Part shown: positions 27,588 through 40,600 of the stretch, piece by piece
Numbering within the stretch: position 1 is the first letter of the stretch
Layout: each line of letters opens with the position of its first letter
Assembly: GCA_037389465.1 (NCBI GenBank)
Contig: JAZARR010000078.1
Span: forward strand, 4,154,001-4,218,000
Length of the DNA: 64,000 nt
Direction of reading: 5' to 3'
Source: Baylisascaris procyonis
Lineage: Eukaryota > Nematoda > Chromadorea > Rhabditida > Ascarididae
Translations under genes and position numbers: made by a program
Notes under the pieces: model-generated
Databases searched by the model: none
The model's input: only the letters and a program-made list of their open reading frames with translations
Told to the model about the DNA's origin: nothing

Positions 27588-28440
27588 AAGGAGAAGTAGG
27601 GACTACATGAGTGGAATGGGTGTTCGGTCCTGTGATTGTATCGCCATTTGAGCCATCCAATGTTACGGGGCGGCCCATGCAAAATCTCACCTGTTGAGGA
27701 CCGTCCATATTAATTTTTGATTCATGAGCCGTATTCTTCCGTTGGCTAGATTTTTAGGCTATAAGGGACGGCGAATTTCTGGCTGTTTTCGGTAAGCGTT
27801 GTAAATCAAGTGCTTTTTGATGTTTTGACACAAGAATGTACTAATATTTTGCAGAATTTATTATGGTTATTGAATTGTATTGTCAATGTATTTGTGGCTG
27901 TAGATGGTTGTAGAATTGTGTGGGGTGTCCATCTTCGGAACATCATTTTTACTTGTTAGTGGATTTGCGTAGCGATGACCGTACACGCCATTTTTAAGCA
28001 TCTGTTGAGATTTGCATAGCGACTCAGTCGCTCCCTAATCTTTCATTAGCAGTCACATGAGAGACGTTTACAACTCAATTTTCGAAGGTTCTCTTCGCTT
28101 ATATATGAGAATCACTTGCTGTAAGTGTAGTATGTAGTATAGCATGAAAGTTATGCAGTCATTGTAGTTTCAAACTACAAACAATTCGGTTGGAGTAGAG
28201 TGCACAGAAATGGTCAAGTCATACGCTCGAGATTATCGACTGCAATAAATGGCCTTGCTTTCTTCGTTTCATTGTTGATGATAATTCAAACATTATATCT
28301 GTTGGTTATCTTTCGGCTATCGCTCAGTTACAATGAGGGATTAATTGTAGTCATGTTAGATGTTTTGACTTAAAACATTTTAACGATTTATGACGTGCTC
28401 GATGATATTTCCATCACTCAGTGACTTTATCTTCCTGCAG
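27588..28440. other. unique sequence between the array and repeat copy 2
   Basis: Single-copy in this window. No open frame of note; it ends in the acceptor of the candidate exon at 28441. Confidence 0.5.
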
Positions 28441-28497
28441 GTGCCAGAGACTCCTGGAGCGGAAGAATTGGTCACCAAATATTCGTTCTTAGTGGAG
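28441..28497 (+). CDS. candidate 57-bp internal exon, gene unknown
   Basis: A TTATCTTCCTGCAG acceptor precedes 28441 and a GAG|GTAAGAG donor follows 28497. The 57 bases are a multiple of three and read VPETPGAEELVTKYSFLVE in frame 1. I do not recognise the peptide and see no partner exons that clearly join it. The 3' part of this exon, with its donor, is also the very start of the window (positions 1-19), because the duplicated 2.2-kb segment begins inside the exon. It may belong to a gene broken by the duplication, or be a chance pairing of good splice signals. Confidence 0.35.
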
Positions 28498-30676
28498 GTA
28501 AGAGTTTTTGAAATTTCTCTAAAATCTCTTACCCCTCACACGAGAGGAGTTGCTCATCGATTCGGTGATATTCGAACTTGCCTGAAGAACGTCATCCTTG
28601 AACAATTGTCGAAAAGAAGGTTGTTTCAGGGCTTTTTTGACTGTGAGATGGCGTGAAAACAACCTTCCAAAACTACTTTTTTGTTTTACCTGGAAACTGG
28701 TCTATAGTGTACTTCTAAGTTTTTTATATGGGAATTGTGGTTCAAGACGAGTTTAGTCGAGCTTCACTGCTTCTTCTAGGTTGAAATGAGCTCTTAAATG
28801 CTTCTCGTGTAGTATTTCTCCGTTGTTTTCAGGGTAGCAGGAGTATCGACCAGCTGACAGGATAATGGAATGGAATGGAAGAGGAGGCCAGGAAGAATAT
28901 GTTGGAGGATTGTCTAGCAGAAAAAGTACACCGAGTATGCACAAGGCGAAGTTGTGATGCTTTCCCTACTTGTATTTTCCACTTATTTGGTTTTCTGCTG
29001 GTTTCCTTACTTATTTTTCTACTTCGTTCTGCATATTTGTATGAGGTGTATATTTTCGCATTTTATGGTTTTCTGTGAGCTTGCTTTTGTTGTTTTGTTT
29101 ATACGGCTGCTGCAGTATGCCGCTGCTTCACTTGTCAATTTGTTGTGTGAGCTGTGTGACTGCTATCGTGCTTTGTGTTTTGCCAGCCACTCTCGATAGT
29201 TCAGCAAGGGGTTTCTTTCATCAGTTGGGCGGGGATGATTTCGGGTGGGAATAGCTGAGCCGAGAGTATGGCTGATTAAAGCTTTCGCTATGTTGCACTG
29301 ACACGGGACAAAGCCGGCTGGAGTTGCCGGCCCTAACCATGTGAAGCCGAGGCAAATATACCACAACGAGCGTAACCCAGGGGCGGAAAATTAGTTACCC
29401 GCGTTTTTTCTCACTGTGATCACTGATTTGAAGTCGCTGCAAAAAGTCGATGCGTTTCAATGCACAACGAGCCATCGAAGAACATACGGGCGAAACAAAA
29501 GACGTTGAGATTGGGAGCACTAGTTGGTGCCATACGTAGTATCAGCAACAGTTTGCTGTCTGCCGGAAGATTCCAAACTGATATGGGGTGTGACGTATTT
29601 TCATTGGATCCGCCCATGCATTCCAGCAGTTTACTTAAATATGCAGTTATGCTAGGCAGTGTAATGCACATGTTGCTCCACCTGCATGATGCATTATTCA
29701 TCGGACTATCCGTTCGAGTGAGTTAATGTATACCGGGGCCGCAGAGTACAGTCTTCCCAAAATGGGACGGTAGTGAGCAACGAAAGCAGTCCCATAGTCT
29801 TCTACGCAAATGTCTCGCTCGCAAGGCACAGTGAGTACGGTTCTCAACTTGAGCAGGTCTCCGCGGAAGTTTGATATAGTGGCTCTGCCTGCTGAAGTCG
29901 TCACTCATACAAACATCCAAGTCGTTCATCGGGTCATTTCTGTGGTGTTCGAGACCATATAAACGTGGAAGAGGATTTCAGCCCGAAAATTTCCACGTGA
30001 GGTAAAGCATTTTTCGGCGGATATATCAAGCCGCAATAACTGTGACCATTCTTCCGACGAAGCCATGTCTTAACGTAACAGCTAGGGGTCAAGTCGTTTC
30101 ATCGGCTGGTCGTAGATGGGCGCCAGTATGAGGACAAGCTGTATAAGTTTTTGATGACATTGAGTGCGCTCTCCACTAAGTTATATGTCCTCAGGTAAAT
30201 AGATTTGGAAAGTAGTCAAATAAGCCATTCACGGGACTAACGGTACGGTATCGTTAACCATTCACCAGATTAACGATACGGTATCGTTAATACAAGAGGA
30301 TATGCCTTCGGGACTCATCAAGAGGCTGCGGCTGGTCTTGGCTATCCATTATGACTTCGATTTAGGCAAAGTCCTATAATGTGAATTATTCCGGACGCTG
30401 GAAGCTGTAACTATGGGTACTATTACCGGGAAAACCCCCTTAAATTGTATTTTCAATTATTACCCCATTAGTCTCGCGTCGTCATTTTGCAACATGCTCG
30501 AGGTCATCGTGAGGTTTTGAATTATCTTAGAATTTCTAACATCACCAGCGATAATCAGCACAGTTTCCTCAGAGGAAAGTCTACGTTGACATAGTTCATG
30601 GTGTCCTGCCGGGACCTGTATGAGCTTCTCAATGATTTTCGAACGCACACTCCCTGATACATCCGAAATTGTTGCT
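28479..30676. repeat. 2.2-kb direct repeat, copy 2
   Basis: Second copy of the segment at 1-2189. To its left the sequence is unique in this window (27588-28478), so the duplication begins inside the exon-like stretch at 28441-28497. Its right end is 87 bp from the stop codon of the thymidylate kinase gene, so the 3' untranslated region of that gene probably lies within the repeat. A minus-strand frame at about 30460-30673 stays open in both copies and differs by an in-frame 3-bp indel, but most differences would change amino acids, so I do not call it a gene. Confidence 0.95.
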
Positions 30677-30762
30677 ACCTGAAGGGGAAACAAACAACAC
30701 CAACAAAGCGTTAAAAACAGAAACAAGCACGTCTTAGAAATGTCGTGCCATTTGAACAAGAG

Positions 30763-33445
30763 TCACAAAGGCATCCACTTTGCTAGGCTATGCACATAGG
30801 ATCGCAAGGCACTCGTCACTGACCATGGCGGTAGCTCTATGTATTGAATCGGCTTCGCTGCAGCACTATCCAGTACTGGTTTCAACAAATTCCACACATC
30901 CGCCGATACCTCATCTATCGATTTCGATGCATCAATCACCTAAATAAGAAAAATCGTTAGCATCGGGACTTTCAAATGTACATGAAGTCCACTATAAATA
31001 CATGATGTGCGGTGTGTGATAGACCTGCAAACTGAACCAGCAAAAGCACAACACTTATTGCCACAAAAGAAAACATTAAACGTAGAATTTCTAACAATTA
31101 GCGAATAGCATGAGCGACCTTGAAAGTTAACATGTGACGGGTAAAAACAGCAACTTAGGTGTTCTACATGCAGCTGCAAGCATTCCATTCTGCTCACATC
31201 AGTAAGCGAATTGAAAATTGCAATGACATTTTTTGCCAAAATCTCCCAAGCCTCCAAAAATAACCCCGTAAAAAACTCCTCATCTCCCCACTTGTGGGGA
31301 TATTTTATTTGCTAATTAAAAGCGTACCATTTTGACAAATGCTCTAGTAAAATCATCGAAAACCTCATTAGACATAACGAGAACCTTTTTCGCCTGAAGA
31401 TGGGATTTACTACCAAAAATCTACCCGCATTTTCAATGCGATGAACGATAGTCCATATCTGTCATGCTCTTAACTGGCTGAACTCGGTGTGTACTAAAAA
31501 GGGTCTTAACGACGAATGGTAAATTTCACTGCAAAAATGTTTCAACTAGTTGGTACCCGAAGCATGCAAGTAGGACACTACAGAACACTACTGGACCCGA
31601 TTATGATGCTATAAGCCTAATCAGTGCATTTGTTAGGCTGCAACCGCTGCTCATTTTTCGGCGCCGTTTGCAAAGGATTGTTGTCACTGCTTTGAACATT
31701 AGTAACGAACTTCACTGTCTGATTTACGCTAACAACGCTTTTATGTCCATAATTCTAGACCATGGCCTCTGATCGATTACCTATTACTGTTGAGCTACAA
31801 AAAAATGTGAAATACCATGCCTTCCATATATCCGTATTTTCGTTGCCTAGCGTTTGCATAAACTTGCAGACGGTGCATTGATACTCATAAGCTTCAAGCC
31901 TTTCATCGCCGAAACCACTGCGTTTACGGGCTTCCTCGGGTAATAAATCGAAATAAAGCACACAGTCTGGTTTTAAAATACCGACATCGTGCATCTTAGC
32001 CCATTCCAAGCTCACATCCAAACCTGAAACAACACCGCGTGTGCACAAGCGGAGTGCATCCATCCTTACCCTGACGGGCATCTTTCAACAACTCCATATG
32101 TCCGATAACGTTTTGATTAAAATAAAGACAAACGAACAGGCAGCAGATAAATATGCGAAAATTGCAGATAAGTGCACAAAAGTAACCATAGACTAGAGCG
32201 GAAACCTGCAACGATCCTTCGTCTGTCTGTGAGCTGCAGTACAGCGTTTCCAATTTCCCCTTTTGCTACCCACATATATGCACGCATATATGCAATATTT
32301 CATGGCTCAATGCCACTTTACGGTGAGTGGTCACACAAGCAGCTATGCCGTAGGAGCAGAAAAACTATACTAAACCACTTAAAGAAAAAAAGCCACCAAG
32401 CAGCGTACAGAATCGAATAAAAGTAGGACTACCTTTTGCGAGAGTGTATGCAATACCGGAGTAGGTATATCGATCCACAATAAGGTGACTTCCATGCAGA
32501 AGCTTATTGCGCATTGTTCCGACAAGTGCCTGCCGATTGGCTGCGAAAACCAAATGCGCCTCTCGAGGTTCCATCTCAACACTGCCCTTCAAATATTGGT
32601 CAATGAACTTGCCAAGATCAGTCGATCGATCTGCAATTCACTTTATCTCATATATCTATGGCAACACGCCTCTGCCAAAACTAGGCAGTCATTTTCATCA
32701 ATCTCATACAGTTTAGCTGAATTTTACTTCACCGCAATGTTTAAGGAAACCTTTGTGCTCATGAGTGATCTATTATGATCAAATGAGTTATTGTGATCTC
32801 CGTGAGCCTGGCGAACTTTATTTTGTGTAACAAGTTACTTTGCTCACACTTGTGCTGACCTCCCCATCTTCCTCTTTAGGCGACAATATGCCCCGTGCAG
32901 CTACATAAAGTCACGGATGGCTTCTGCATTTCTGGGCAATCAAAGCGCAGATTTTTTACGAAAGTCGCAATCACTTAAAAGTAATACGTCGCATGAATCG
33001 TTGGACGTCACCTGAAATGAGCTATTAGCAACGGTCGCGTCGGACAGAAAGCAGATCTAGTTTCGACTACACACCTCGAATAATTAAAATAAGCTAAAGA
33101 TGCCCCAAATGTGTTCTCAAAACTCTGGCCCATCAATGTCCTGCTTATTACTGTGCAACACGACTTGCGCATGACCTGTATTTTCCGTCCAAGATAATCT
33201 AAGTTTACCCAATGCTATCACACAACGCCGTGGGTGGTCTGCATTACGAAATTTAACATACTTTTGGGATTTTTTAGGATGCTACTCATAGATGCGGCAG
33301 AAAATTGGGAAAACTCACCAGGAAAAGAAATCAACTCGGCATGCTCACCACGCGCTTGAATTCTTCCAATCATCCTCTGCGCTTGCGTGCTCTTTCCAGC
33401 ACGATCGCACCCTTCGAACACGATTAAGGCACCTCGCTTGACCAT
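30763..33445 (-). CDS. thymidylate kinase (dTMP kinase), four exons
   Basis: Phosphorylates dTMP to dTDP with ATP in dTTP synthesis. Exons in transcription order are 33445-33319, 32630-32433, 32023-31821 and 30939-30763. Phases join exactly to give about 234 residues, slightly longer than the usual ~212. Visible motifs are the P-loop [10 protein letters not shown] near residue 10, with the Arg typical of eukaryotic enzymes; the VDRYTYSG substrate/DRY motif in exon 2; [10 protein letters not shown] and the [12 protein letters not shown] lid in exon 3; and [11 protein letters not shown] in exon 4. The start is the ATG giving [12 protein letters not shown]; no other in-frame ATG precedes it closely. 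The third intron appears to begin with GC (AAG|GCATGG), the only join that keeps the family frame. The C-terminus has about 20 residues beyond the usual end. The stop lies 87 bp from the end of a 2.2-kb duplicated segment. Identity is secure; the GC donor is inferred. Confidence 0.94.
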
Positions 33446-33761
33446 ACTGATGAACACTTCTAGAAGTTACAAGCTCACTCCACGAGCTGTTTAAAAGCGA
33501 CAGCAATGCCTGGGAACGAGATATTATTCACAATGCAGCCACGCCGAATGGACGCCGCCAGCTTTGGGACATGCCTAGACGAACGTTCGGCCTTGTCTAA
33601 CTCCAATGTTGCCCAATCCCGCAATTACTCTCATACTCTCACTTCACGAAGGTGGCCGTTCCTTCGACACGAATCACGCACTACGCAGATAATCAAAACA
33701 TAGTTACTTTAATATCAGTAAAACGGCATTTTTCACTAGGAATTTGTTCTACGTCATTTGC

Positions 33762-33788
<27 letters not shown>
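33762..33788. repeat. poly-A run (27 bases)
   Basis: A homopolymer of 27 A, 320 bases upstream of the thymidylate kinase start on the opposite sense. Its length is likely approximate in any assembly. Confidence 0.97.
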
Positions 33789-33793
<5 letters not shown>

Positions 33794-34269
33794 TTCCACT
33801 TATTCAATGCTCTGAGATTTTATTCACGGAAGATAGCTCCGTTCTGGCCAGAACTTGCTCAAAAATCCACTTAGCGAAACTCGAGTGTTCAAAAACGCTG
33901 CACTTTAAGCGTAAAAGTAAAAGTGGAGAGATTCAGACAACATGAACGGAACTTCAGCAGCATAATGATTTACACATGCGGCCAAAAAACGCATCAAACT
34001 ATTTCTGTTAAATGCAACGCATGCATCCATACCAGACACAGAGGTGAAATGAGCCTTATGTACTAGTCGTGTGAAAAGAACCGAACCTAAAGTTCTAGTT
34101 TTGTGAGGTGAAACGAAGGGAAAACCTACTATATACAGAATCTAATACTAACGGAAGAACGCCTACTTTTTCAGTCTTTATTCGGAAGAAAGAAAAATGC
34201 ACGTAGAAACAACTGTTCGCCACAACGGTGGGCGTAGATCTCGGTGAGATCTTTCCACTGAAAATGGTA

Positions 34270-34283
34270 CCCCCCCCCCCCCC
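34270..34283. repeat. poly-C run (14 bases)
   Basis: Fourteen C in a row, between thymidylate kinase and ATP synthase f; unusual in this A+T-rich DNA. Confidence 0.97.
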
Positions 34284-35385
34284 AAGGACTTTCCTGTATG
34301 CTCGTCAATGACTCGATGTGTAACAAACACACTCGGTAGAGTGGCTTGGATGACGAAGCAGTCTTAGAGTCTCCCCACACACTGTAACCAGAAAGAAAAG
34401 CATTTTCAGCAACGAATTCAATTCCACAATGAACAAAGCATCACGGTAATTTTCTTTTCCCTCGATGTACTAAAAGCAATCTTAACCTTTTTTGCGCACT
34501 TCATAAAGCCGACCAAAATCGCACATCTTACACCGACTTCTCATCGAGCATATTCACTGTGCGAACCAAGCCGTTAATAATCACTGAGAAAAGGTATCTA
34601 ACGTCTATATGTTTTAATTACACCTTACCTCGAACCTCCAACCAAACAACACTGTAATGCGCTAGAGCATCAACACTGCTCCAAGCCATGCCATGCCCAC
34701 AAGGCGTAAGCAATAGGTAAGATTTCATACCACTGTCAAGACTTCGTACGCTTTCGTTCAATAATTCCAAAAATTCGTTTAAGCTCTACCGCAACGGTAC
34801 GAATGACAGAGGACCGAAAGTGCACGTAAAGTAACCCCACGGTGCTATACGTTACAAACGTGATAAAACAACAATGGTCGACTATTAAAGCTAACTTGAG
34901 GAACCTTCCAAAGATCGTAGTTACCAAATGTTTTCAAATTTTGGAAAATTTGCACCATGATGGTCAAGTTGCATATACTAGTTTGTGCCGAAGATTTCAA
35001 ATGACCCAAACAAAACAGCAATAACCTCGAAAACACTAAACATGCCTCACTATCCGTGTTATGTGCACGGTATAAGTAAAACATCCAAAACACTCGATAC
35101 ACAACAAAGATGACGTGTGGTGGAAAGGTCTGCTGAAAGCGAGCATAACGCGATCACCCGAACATCGTGACTCCAATGGCCGAAAGGACGAAGTGCGTCG
35201 ATACAACACGTTCCCGTTATCATGATTGTCAGTCACTTTCCGAGTAACGAATATCAACTGCACGAACATCTCATATTCACGCATTTAGCCATTAGATTTA
35301 GGGCATAGATAGCACGTCTTGCTGAGACAATCAACAAAACTTCTTTCATATGAAAAATATGAAACAAATACACATCTATTCAGCG

Positions 35386-35391
35386 TTTATT
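35386..35391 (-). promoter_or_regulatory. polyadenylation signal AATAAA, ATP synthase f
   Basis: TTTATT on the plus strand, about 105 bases past the stop at 35495, at a normal 3' UTR distance. Confidence 0.55.
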
Positions 35392-35494
35392 GTACAACAA
35401 CTATAATCGTAGGATGTCAACGAAATCCTCGTGAAATACAAAAATCGGGATAATATCGAAACTACGCACACCATCGCGCGATCATACCGCTCAA

Positions 35495-37672
35495 TTACCA
35501 ATGATACATCGTCTTCTGGAAGTCCCAGTAGCGATGGCATTTCACTAGCCAGTTCAGGAACGAGTAGATAAACACAAAACGGAACATCGTCTTGATCTGC
35601 AGGCAAATATGTCATTTAACTGCTTCTTTTTCTGTGAGAGTAAAACAAAAAAAGGCATAATCCAACGCTTTTTATTGACGTCGTTAAATATTTTTAAAAC
35701 CTTTTGCTTTTAGAATTTCACAAAGACCAGTAAAATTCGACAACAAAATCATAATCAAAAGCAATAAATTGATTTAAACAGTTAACTCACGGTATTGTTA
35801 AAAACCGGTCCCGAATAGTAGAGATTATGAACCCGCCAAACGTTCCGCACGAATTCGTTGTAGAACGCTGAAGGAGTTTTCTCTCTTCGCCCAATCCAAG
35901 CTCTCAAATCACAAAGCTTCACATCGAGCAACTTTGTGTCCGCTAAAAACTAAGCACTTCATAATCCATAAAGGGATATGAAAAGAAAAATACCATATAG
36001 TGAACGTGATCATAATACCATTTGCTTAAAAAAACCTTTTGTTTCTTTTTTTTTTCTGTCGCAACAGAAGCTGATCTATTCAATTGAGGAGGTAAAGTCT
36101 CATCTACGGGACTGTGAGGATGAGCCCCCATTCTTTCAGGTTCCAATGACTTCCCGGTTAATTTTCCATGACAGAACCGATTCTGCTCCTATAGATGCCC
36201 CATCACACGAGGGATCACGAAGCGTCACTCATCGAGGAACGGTGGAAGTAGGTTCGCCATACCCCCAATTGGAGATCGTAGCACTTCTGTATGGACTTAT
36301 CTCCAACCATGTCAATTTTCTATAGCTTTCAAGTCACGCGTATCATTTTATTTCTCAATCACATTCCGTTTCTTTACTGTTTTCACTCCTCGATTAACGC
36401 ATCTAGTAAAGTCATTCATATGCAAACTGGGAAATTATTGAAGAGCTCAAGAACTCTTTAAATTTATATGCCGCAAAAAACTCCGGCAGAAAGGTGCAAA
36501 CCAAAGAGAAAAGCAAGAAACGGAGGAAAAAGTAGAAAAAACAGATGAGAAGCTATAAAAAGAACATCTCGCAGCTTTCAGAAAAAAGCACGACATGTGA
36601 AAACAGTGACAAAGAATGGAACGGCAGATGCGGAGCTCAAATGGTCGTAAACAACAGGCGCAGTTTTCCAGTATGAGACTATCAAACTTAATGGTTCTAA
36701 TGATCGAGAATCGACGATTGGAAGCAATTCAGTCAATGAGACTTGCACTGAGAACTTCGAAAATATCTGAGCTCGAAATCGAAAGTAATCTTTAATCTTA
36801 AATTCTGCACCCTTCGTCGATGAATGCAAGAAACGGGAGACACTCAACAGAATATTAGAACGGGTGTGACGATGCGGAATTGAAGGAGGAGAGGGGAGTA
36901 CCTTACCACATCTACGATTTGAAAGCACGCTATGGTATATTTTGGATAGACTAAGGGTCCTTCGTCGAAAAACTTTCGAAAGGAAGGAAAAAATTTCCAG
37001 AAAAGAGCAAAACCGTTATAAGGAAGAGTGAACCCCACGCATTCGAGTGAAGAAAAAAAAAAACGTATCGCAAATTTTGTGGATTTCGATAAGAAAACAA
37101 ACTAAAAGTGATCACTTCCAATCACTTTCGAATGATTTATGCCCAAATTTTATCGTCCAGGAAACAAGATGTTAGGTGCAATTCCAGCAGAGGGAACAAC
37201 CACCAAATAAGTCGAACACATAATCGAATTTTGTCTCACTCAATAGCGTTAGATTTTGTTCAGTAAAAAGAACCTATTGCGAAGTGACGCAAAACAACAT
37301 CGATTGAGGGAAAAAAAAATCGACATCTAACCACCTCACCTCGTAAACAGTGTCCTCTCGTGTTCACGATTGTAAACTTAATTCCACACTTTCGCACAAC
37401 TAGCTCAAACCTATTTATTAAAGAACGATAAGTAGGAGACTGCCGTTGATAATCGAATTAGAAGACATACGCTTGCCGTAGTACCGCCAATGGCAATACG
37501 GTCCATGCACGCGTTTATTCCAACGCTTATCAAGAAGTCCGATGTTCGTTCGGCTCAGCACTCGATTATAAAAGTAAACTCCAAGGCGCTCGAAGGCACG
37601 CGAGATGGGGATGAAGATGAGGTCCGGAACCCAAGGGGTTAATTTCGTACCTGGAGGTGGTGGACGAAACAT
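35495..37672 (-). CDS. mitochondrial ATP synthase subunit f
   Basis: A small single-pass subunit of the membrane Fo sector of the mitochondrial ATP synthase. Exons are 37672-37471, 35942-35791 and 35596-35495, in phases 1 and 0, giving 151 residues ending in MYHW. The centre carries KLLDVKLCDLRAWIGRR, which lines up with the KLLEVKLGELPSWI segment of animal subunit f. It is preceded by NKRVHGPYCHWRYYGKP and followed by a hydrophobic stretch (FRFVFIYSFLNWL) and a basic His/Tyr-rich tail, as in the family. The longer N-terminal part resembles the nematode form as I remember it. The ATG at 37672 follows TTTTTAG by five bases, so the 5' end may be trans-spliced. An AATAAA lies at 35386-35391 on this strand, about 105 bases after the stop. 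The last exon is easily missed because another frame over it is open for longer. The alignment is from memory, not a search. Confidence 0.82.
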
Positions 37673-40600
37673 CCTTCCTAAAAATGAACAAAAACAAAAA
37701 CATCACTAACTCAACCATCGATGTTAAATTTTTACGCAACGGATACACATAAACACCAACAATATCGCTGAATCTAGCAAGAAAAAACAAAAACTGGGCA
37801 AGTGAATAATTCTATGAGTGTGTTACATCCAAACTTTCCTTCATTCGTAGCCTTACTGCAATACTATGAGGTGATATGCTGAAAGGATTTCCTAAGATCG
37901 AAATAATTTGCGCTAAGAACATAAAACAATTTAAGTGCCAAGAACAGTTGTGAAGTAATATATTCCACTTCCCAAAACGAATTGCACAAGTAGTAGAAGA
38001 ATATTCGTTCGTATTAGAATAAAGAAAATTGCGCTGAATGAGTGAAAAAAAAAGATGAATAGAGATATTAAAGAATAAAAAAATAAAAATAAAGCAAGCA
38101 CTCGAAAATATCGGTATAAATATTTTCTAAATAAAAACACACGCTCGTTATTATGATGTGATTAGCAGAAATAACTGTTTCGCTAATTCTTATGACTTGC
38201 GCTTTTGCTCCTGTTTCATCTCGACAAACAACACGTGAAAAGAGCATAATCGGAATGATGGCATAAAGGAAATTAACCCTTCTATAGGGGTCTTTTTGTG
38301 ACACTAAAAAAAAAGTAAACATTTAATGACAATAATTATACAACCAATTCCCAAAAGAGATAGGCACAATCAACGGAATATAACACATTCATGTAAGGAA
38401 ATATGTGAAAACAGCCCAAATGTGTAAGAATCGTGCTGGTTCGAAAAACAACGAAGTTACGCAAAGCCTACGATGCTTGAAACTGAAAATTCAAAGCGAA
38501 ACCCTAGACTACTGAACGAAGTAGCAGCTAATTATATATGCTGAATCATCAAAAGCATACACACTCACCTTCCCCACCGCAGCGATCTTCCCAAAAACTC
38601 CTCCAAACATTCATCCCCTCCTCCCTATCCCTTTATAGGCTCCGTGCACTTTGCAATACACCGCAACAACATTACAACCGGAAAGCGAACTAATACATGG
38701 GGCGGTGTGTCTTTAGACTATCGCACTTCTTGTTGAAATTTCTGGAACAAATCCAAAGTACAGTACCCCCATCCTAGCCCTTCTTGTCGTAGTCTTTACT
38801 TGAACACAATAGCAATCAAAGTAGAATATCGAAAATTGTATGAGGTGAAAGACGCGCAATGTTCAATAAAATAAGCGATAAGTGGATTACTGCAAATGAA
38901 AGAATGCAAGATGGCTCCCATTGGACTAGACAACTTATCGTCGTTAACAACCTTTTCCGATAGACCTATCTTTGATGTTGTCATCGAGTTTCGATGGTTT
39001 CAATTTTTTGCAAGTTCGAAACTCAACGAACTAATAGCCCGTTGCTCAATAGAAAAGAATCCTGTGTGATACCATTAATAAATAGCCTTAAAAAAATGTT
39101 TTGGCCCAATAAACGACCGACTCTTGACGCTCTAGCTTGACACCTTATGGTTCACCGTCTTTGCTTATAAACCAGGAATATTTGCTAGGAAACGTTGGGA
39201 TAAACATTTGTGCACTTAGAGCTCCCACTTCTCTCCAGGATATTTCTATACGAACGTTGAATGTGCATGACAAGCAAACAGTCCAGAATACGTCAAACTG
39301 TCCACCATCTGTTATAGATAATTAGAACTAATAAATGAGCGGTAATATGCCCTCCATACGCTCTAACTTCTCATCCTTATTTTCATAGACGCAATTTTAA
39401 TAATGCCTCAATTAGAGGAGAAATCATCCGAATCTGGCTCCCTCAAAAAAAGTGCTCTAAGTGCTCTAAAACGTCCTCGGAGTTCTTTGTGGAAAATATG
39501 CTCCGATTTCCGCTTTTTCCTGTTTAACTATCTTTGACGTCTTCAATAACTTCCACATCCATACCAGGTTTACTATCATAGTCGACACTGTCTGCATTCG
39601 TAAATTATTTAAATTTATTGATTAATGCGTACAGCACAGTGAACGCGTTATGGCCACGCGGCACGAACAACAATGTTTATGGTTGGCACTCAAAAAAAAG
39701 CAGCTAATGCCATTTTTGTAACAATGACCTACCTACCTTATATGAGTTACCCCACTTCTATAGGCACCTTGTGCCTCTCTCATCCTCCTCCCTTCTCGCG
39801 GCCTCCCAACTCAACAAATGATTATCAGACATTTTAGTTTTGATGCAGAATGCTGCCAGTCATGTTTTTATAATTTCAGGTCGAAGTTTTTACATCTAAA
39901 CTAGAAACAAAAACGTTTCACTCGCGTAGCTTTTCGGAAGGCGTTCGCAGTACCCGCTCAGTCTCGCATTAAATGTTTCCTCAGCCGCATTAGCCAACAA
40001 AAATACTCAAGCTCCAACTTATAGATGAGAACAACATCAGTGATCAATGCTAGCAGCATTAACAGAAACTAAAGGTTACATGAAAATGCCCACAAGAAAG
40101 TATTACGGAGATATAGGGAGATGTCATATTCTAGAATTGAACGTTGACGGGCACGATTAACAACAAATAATAACCATCGCCAAGAACCGCCTTTGTTTCC
40201 CGATGGAATTATATAACGGAAAAGTCATCAACAGAAGATATTACTGATGGATTACTATAGAGTAACCCCCGAAATGAAATACAATACACAAATTGTTGAA
40301 ATAACAAATTTTAATTGCATATATTAGGCAAAATTACAAACAAAATCTCCCATATAACAACAAATAACAACGTTGATTACAATGGCTGTTCACGCTGATC
40401 GATAAAGTTTCTTCTTCAAATTAACAAGAATAAATTCAATCAAAAAATCAACTGAAAACTTTCAAGGAAAATGGACCCATATAAAGGTTTTTCGAGAAAT
40501 ATTTCTGCATAATGTTCGATTCTATTCATTTATTTCTTTGAGCGATTGCCGATGAAATGTGAAATATTTTCAACGTGGCGTCGAGCATTTCAAACTATTC

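Larger units (their letters stand above)
33446..35494. other. spacer between ATP synthase f and thymidylate kinase
   Basis: Contains the poly-A and poly-C runs and the AATAAA of ATP synthase f. With about 2 kb between same-strand genes, shared transcription is possible but not indicated. Confidence 0.5.

Noticed and set aside
35376..35615. Minus-strand open frame of 79 codons over the last ATP synthase f exon
   Set aside because: The splice acceptor at 35597 and the family C-terminus show that another frame is used; this one is a shadow.
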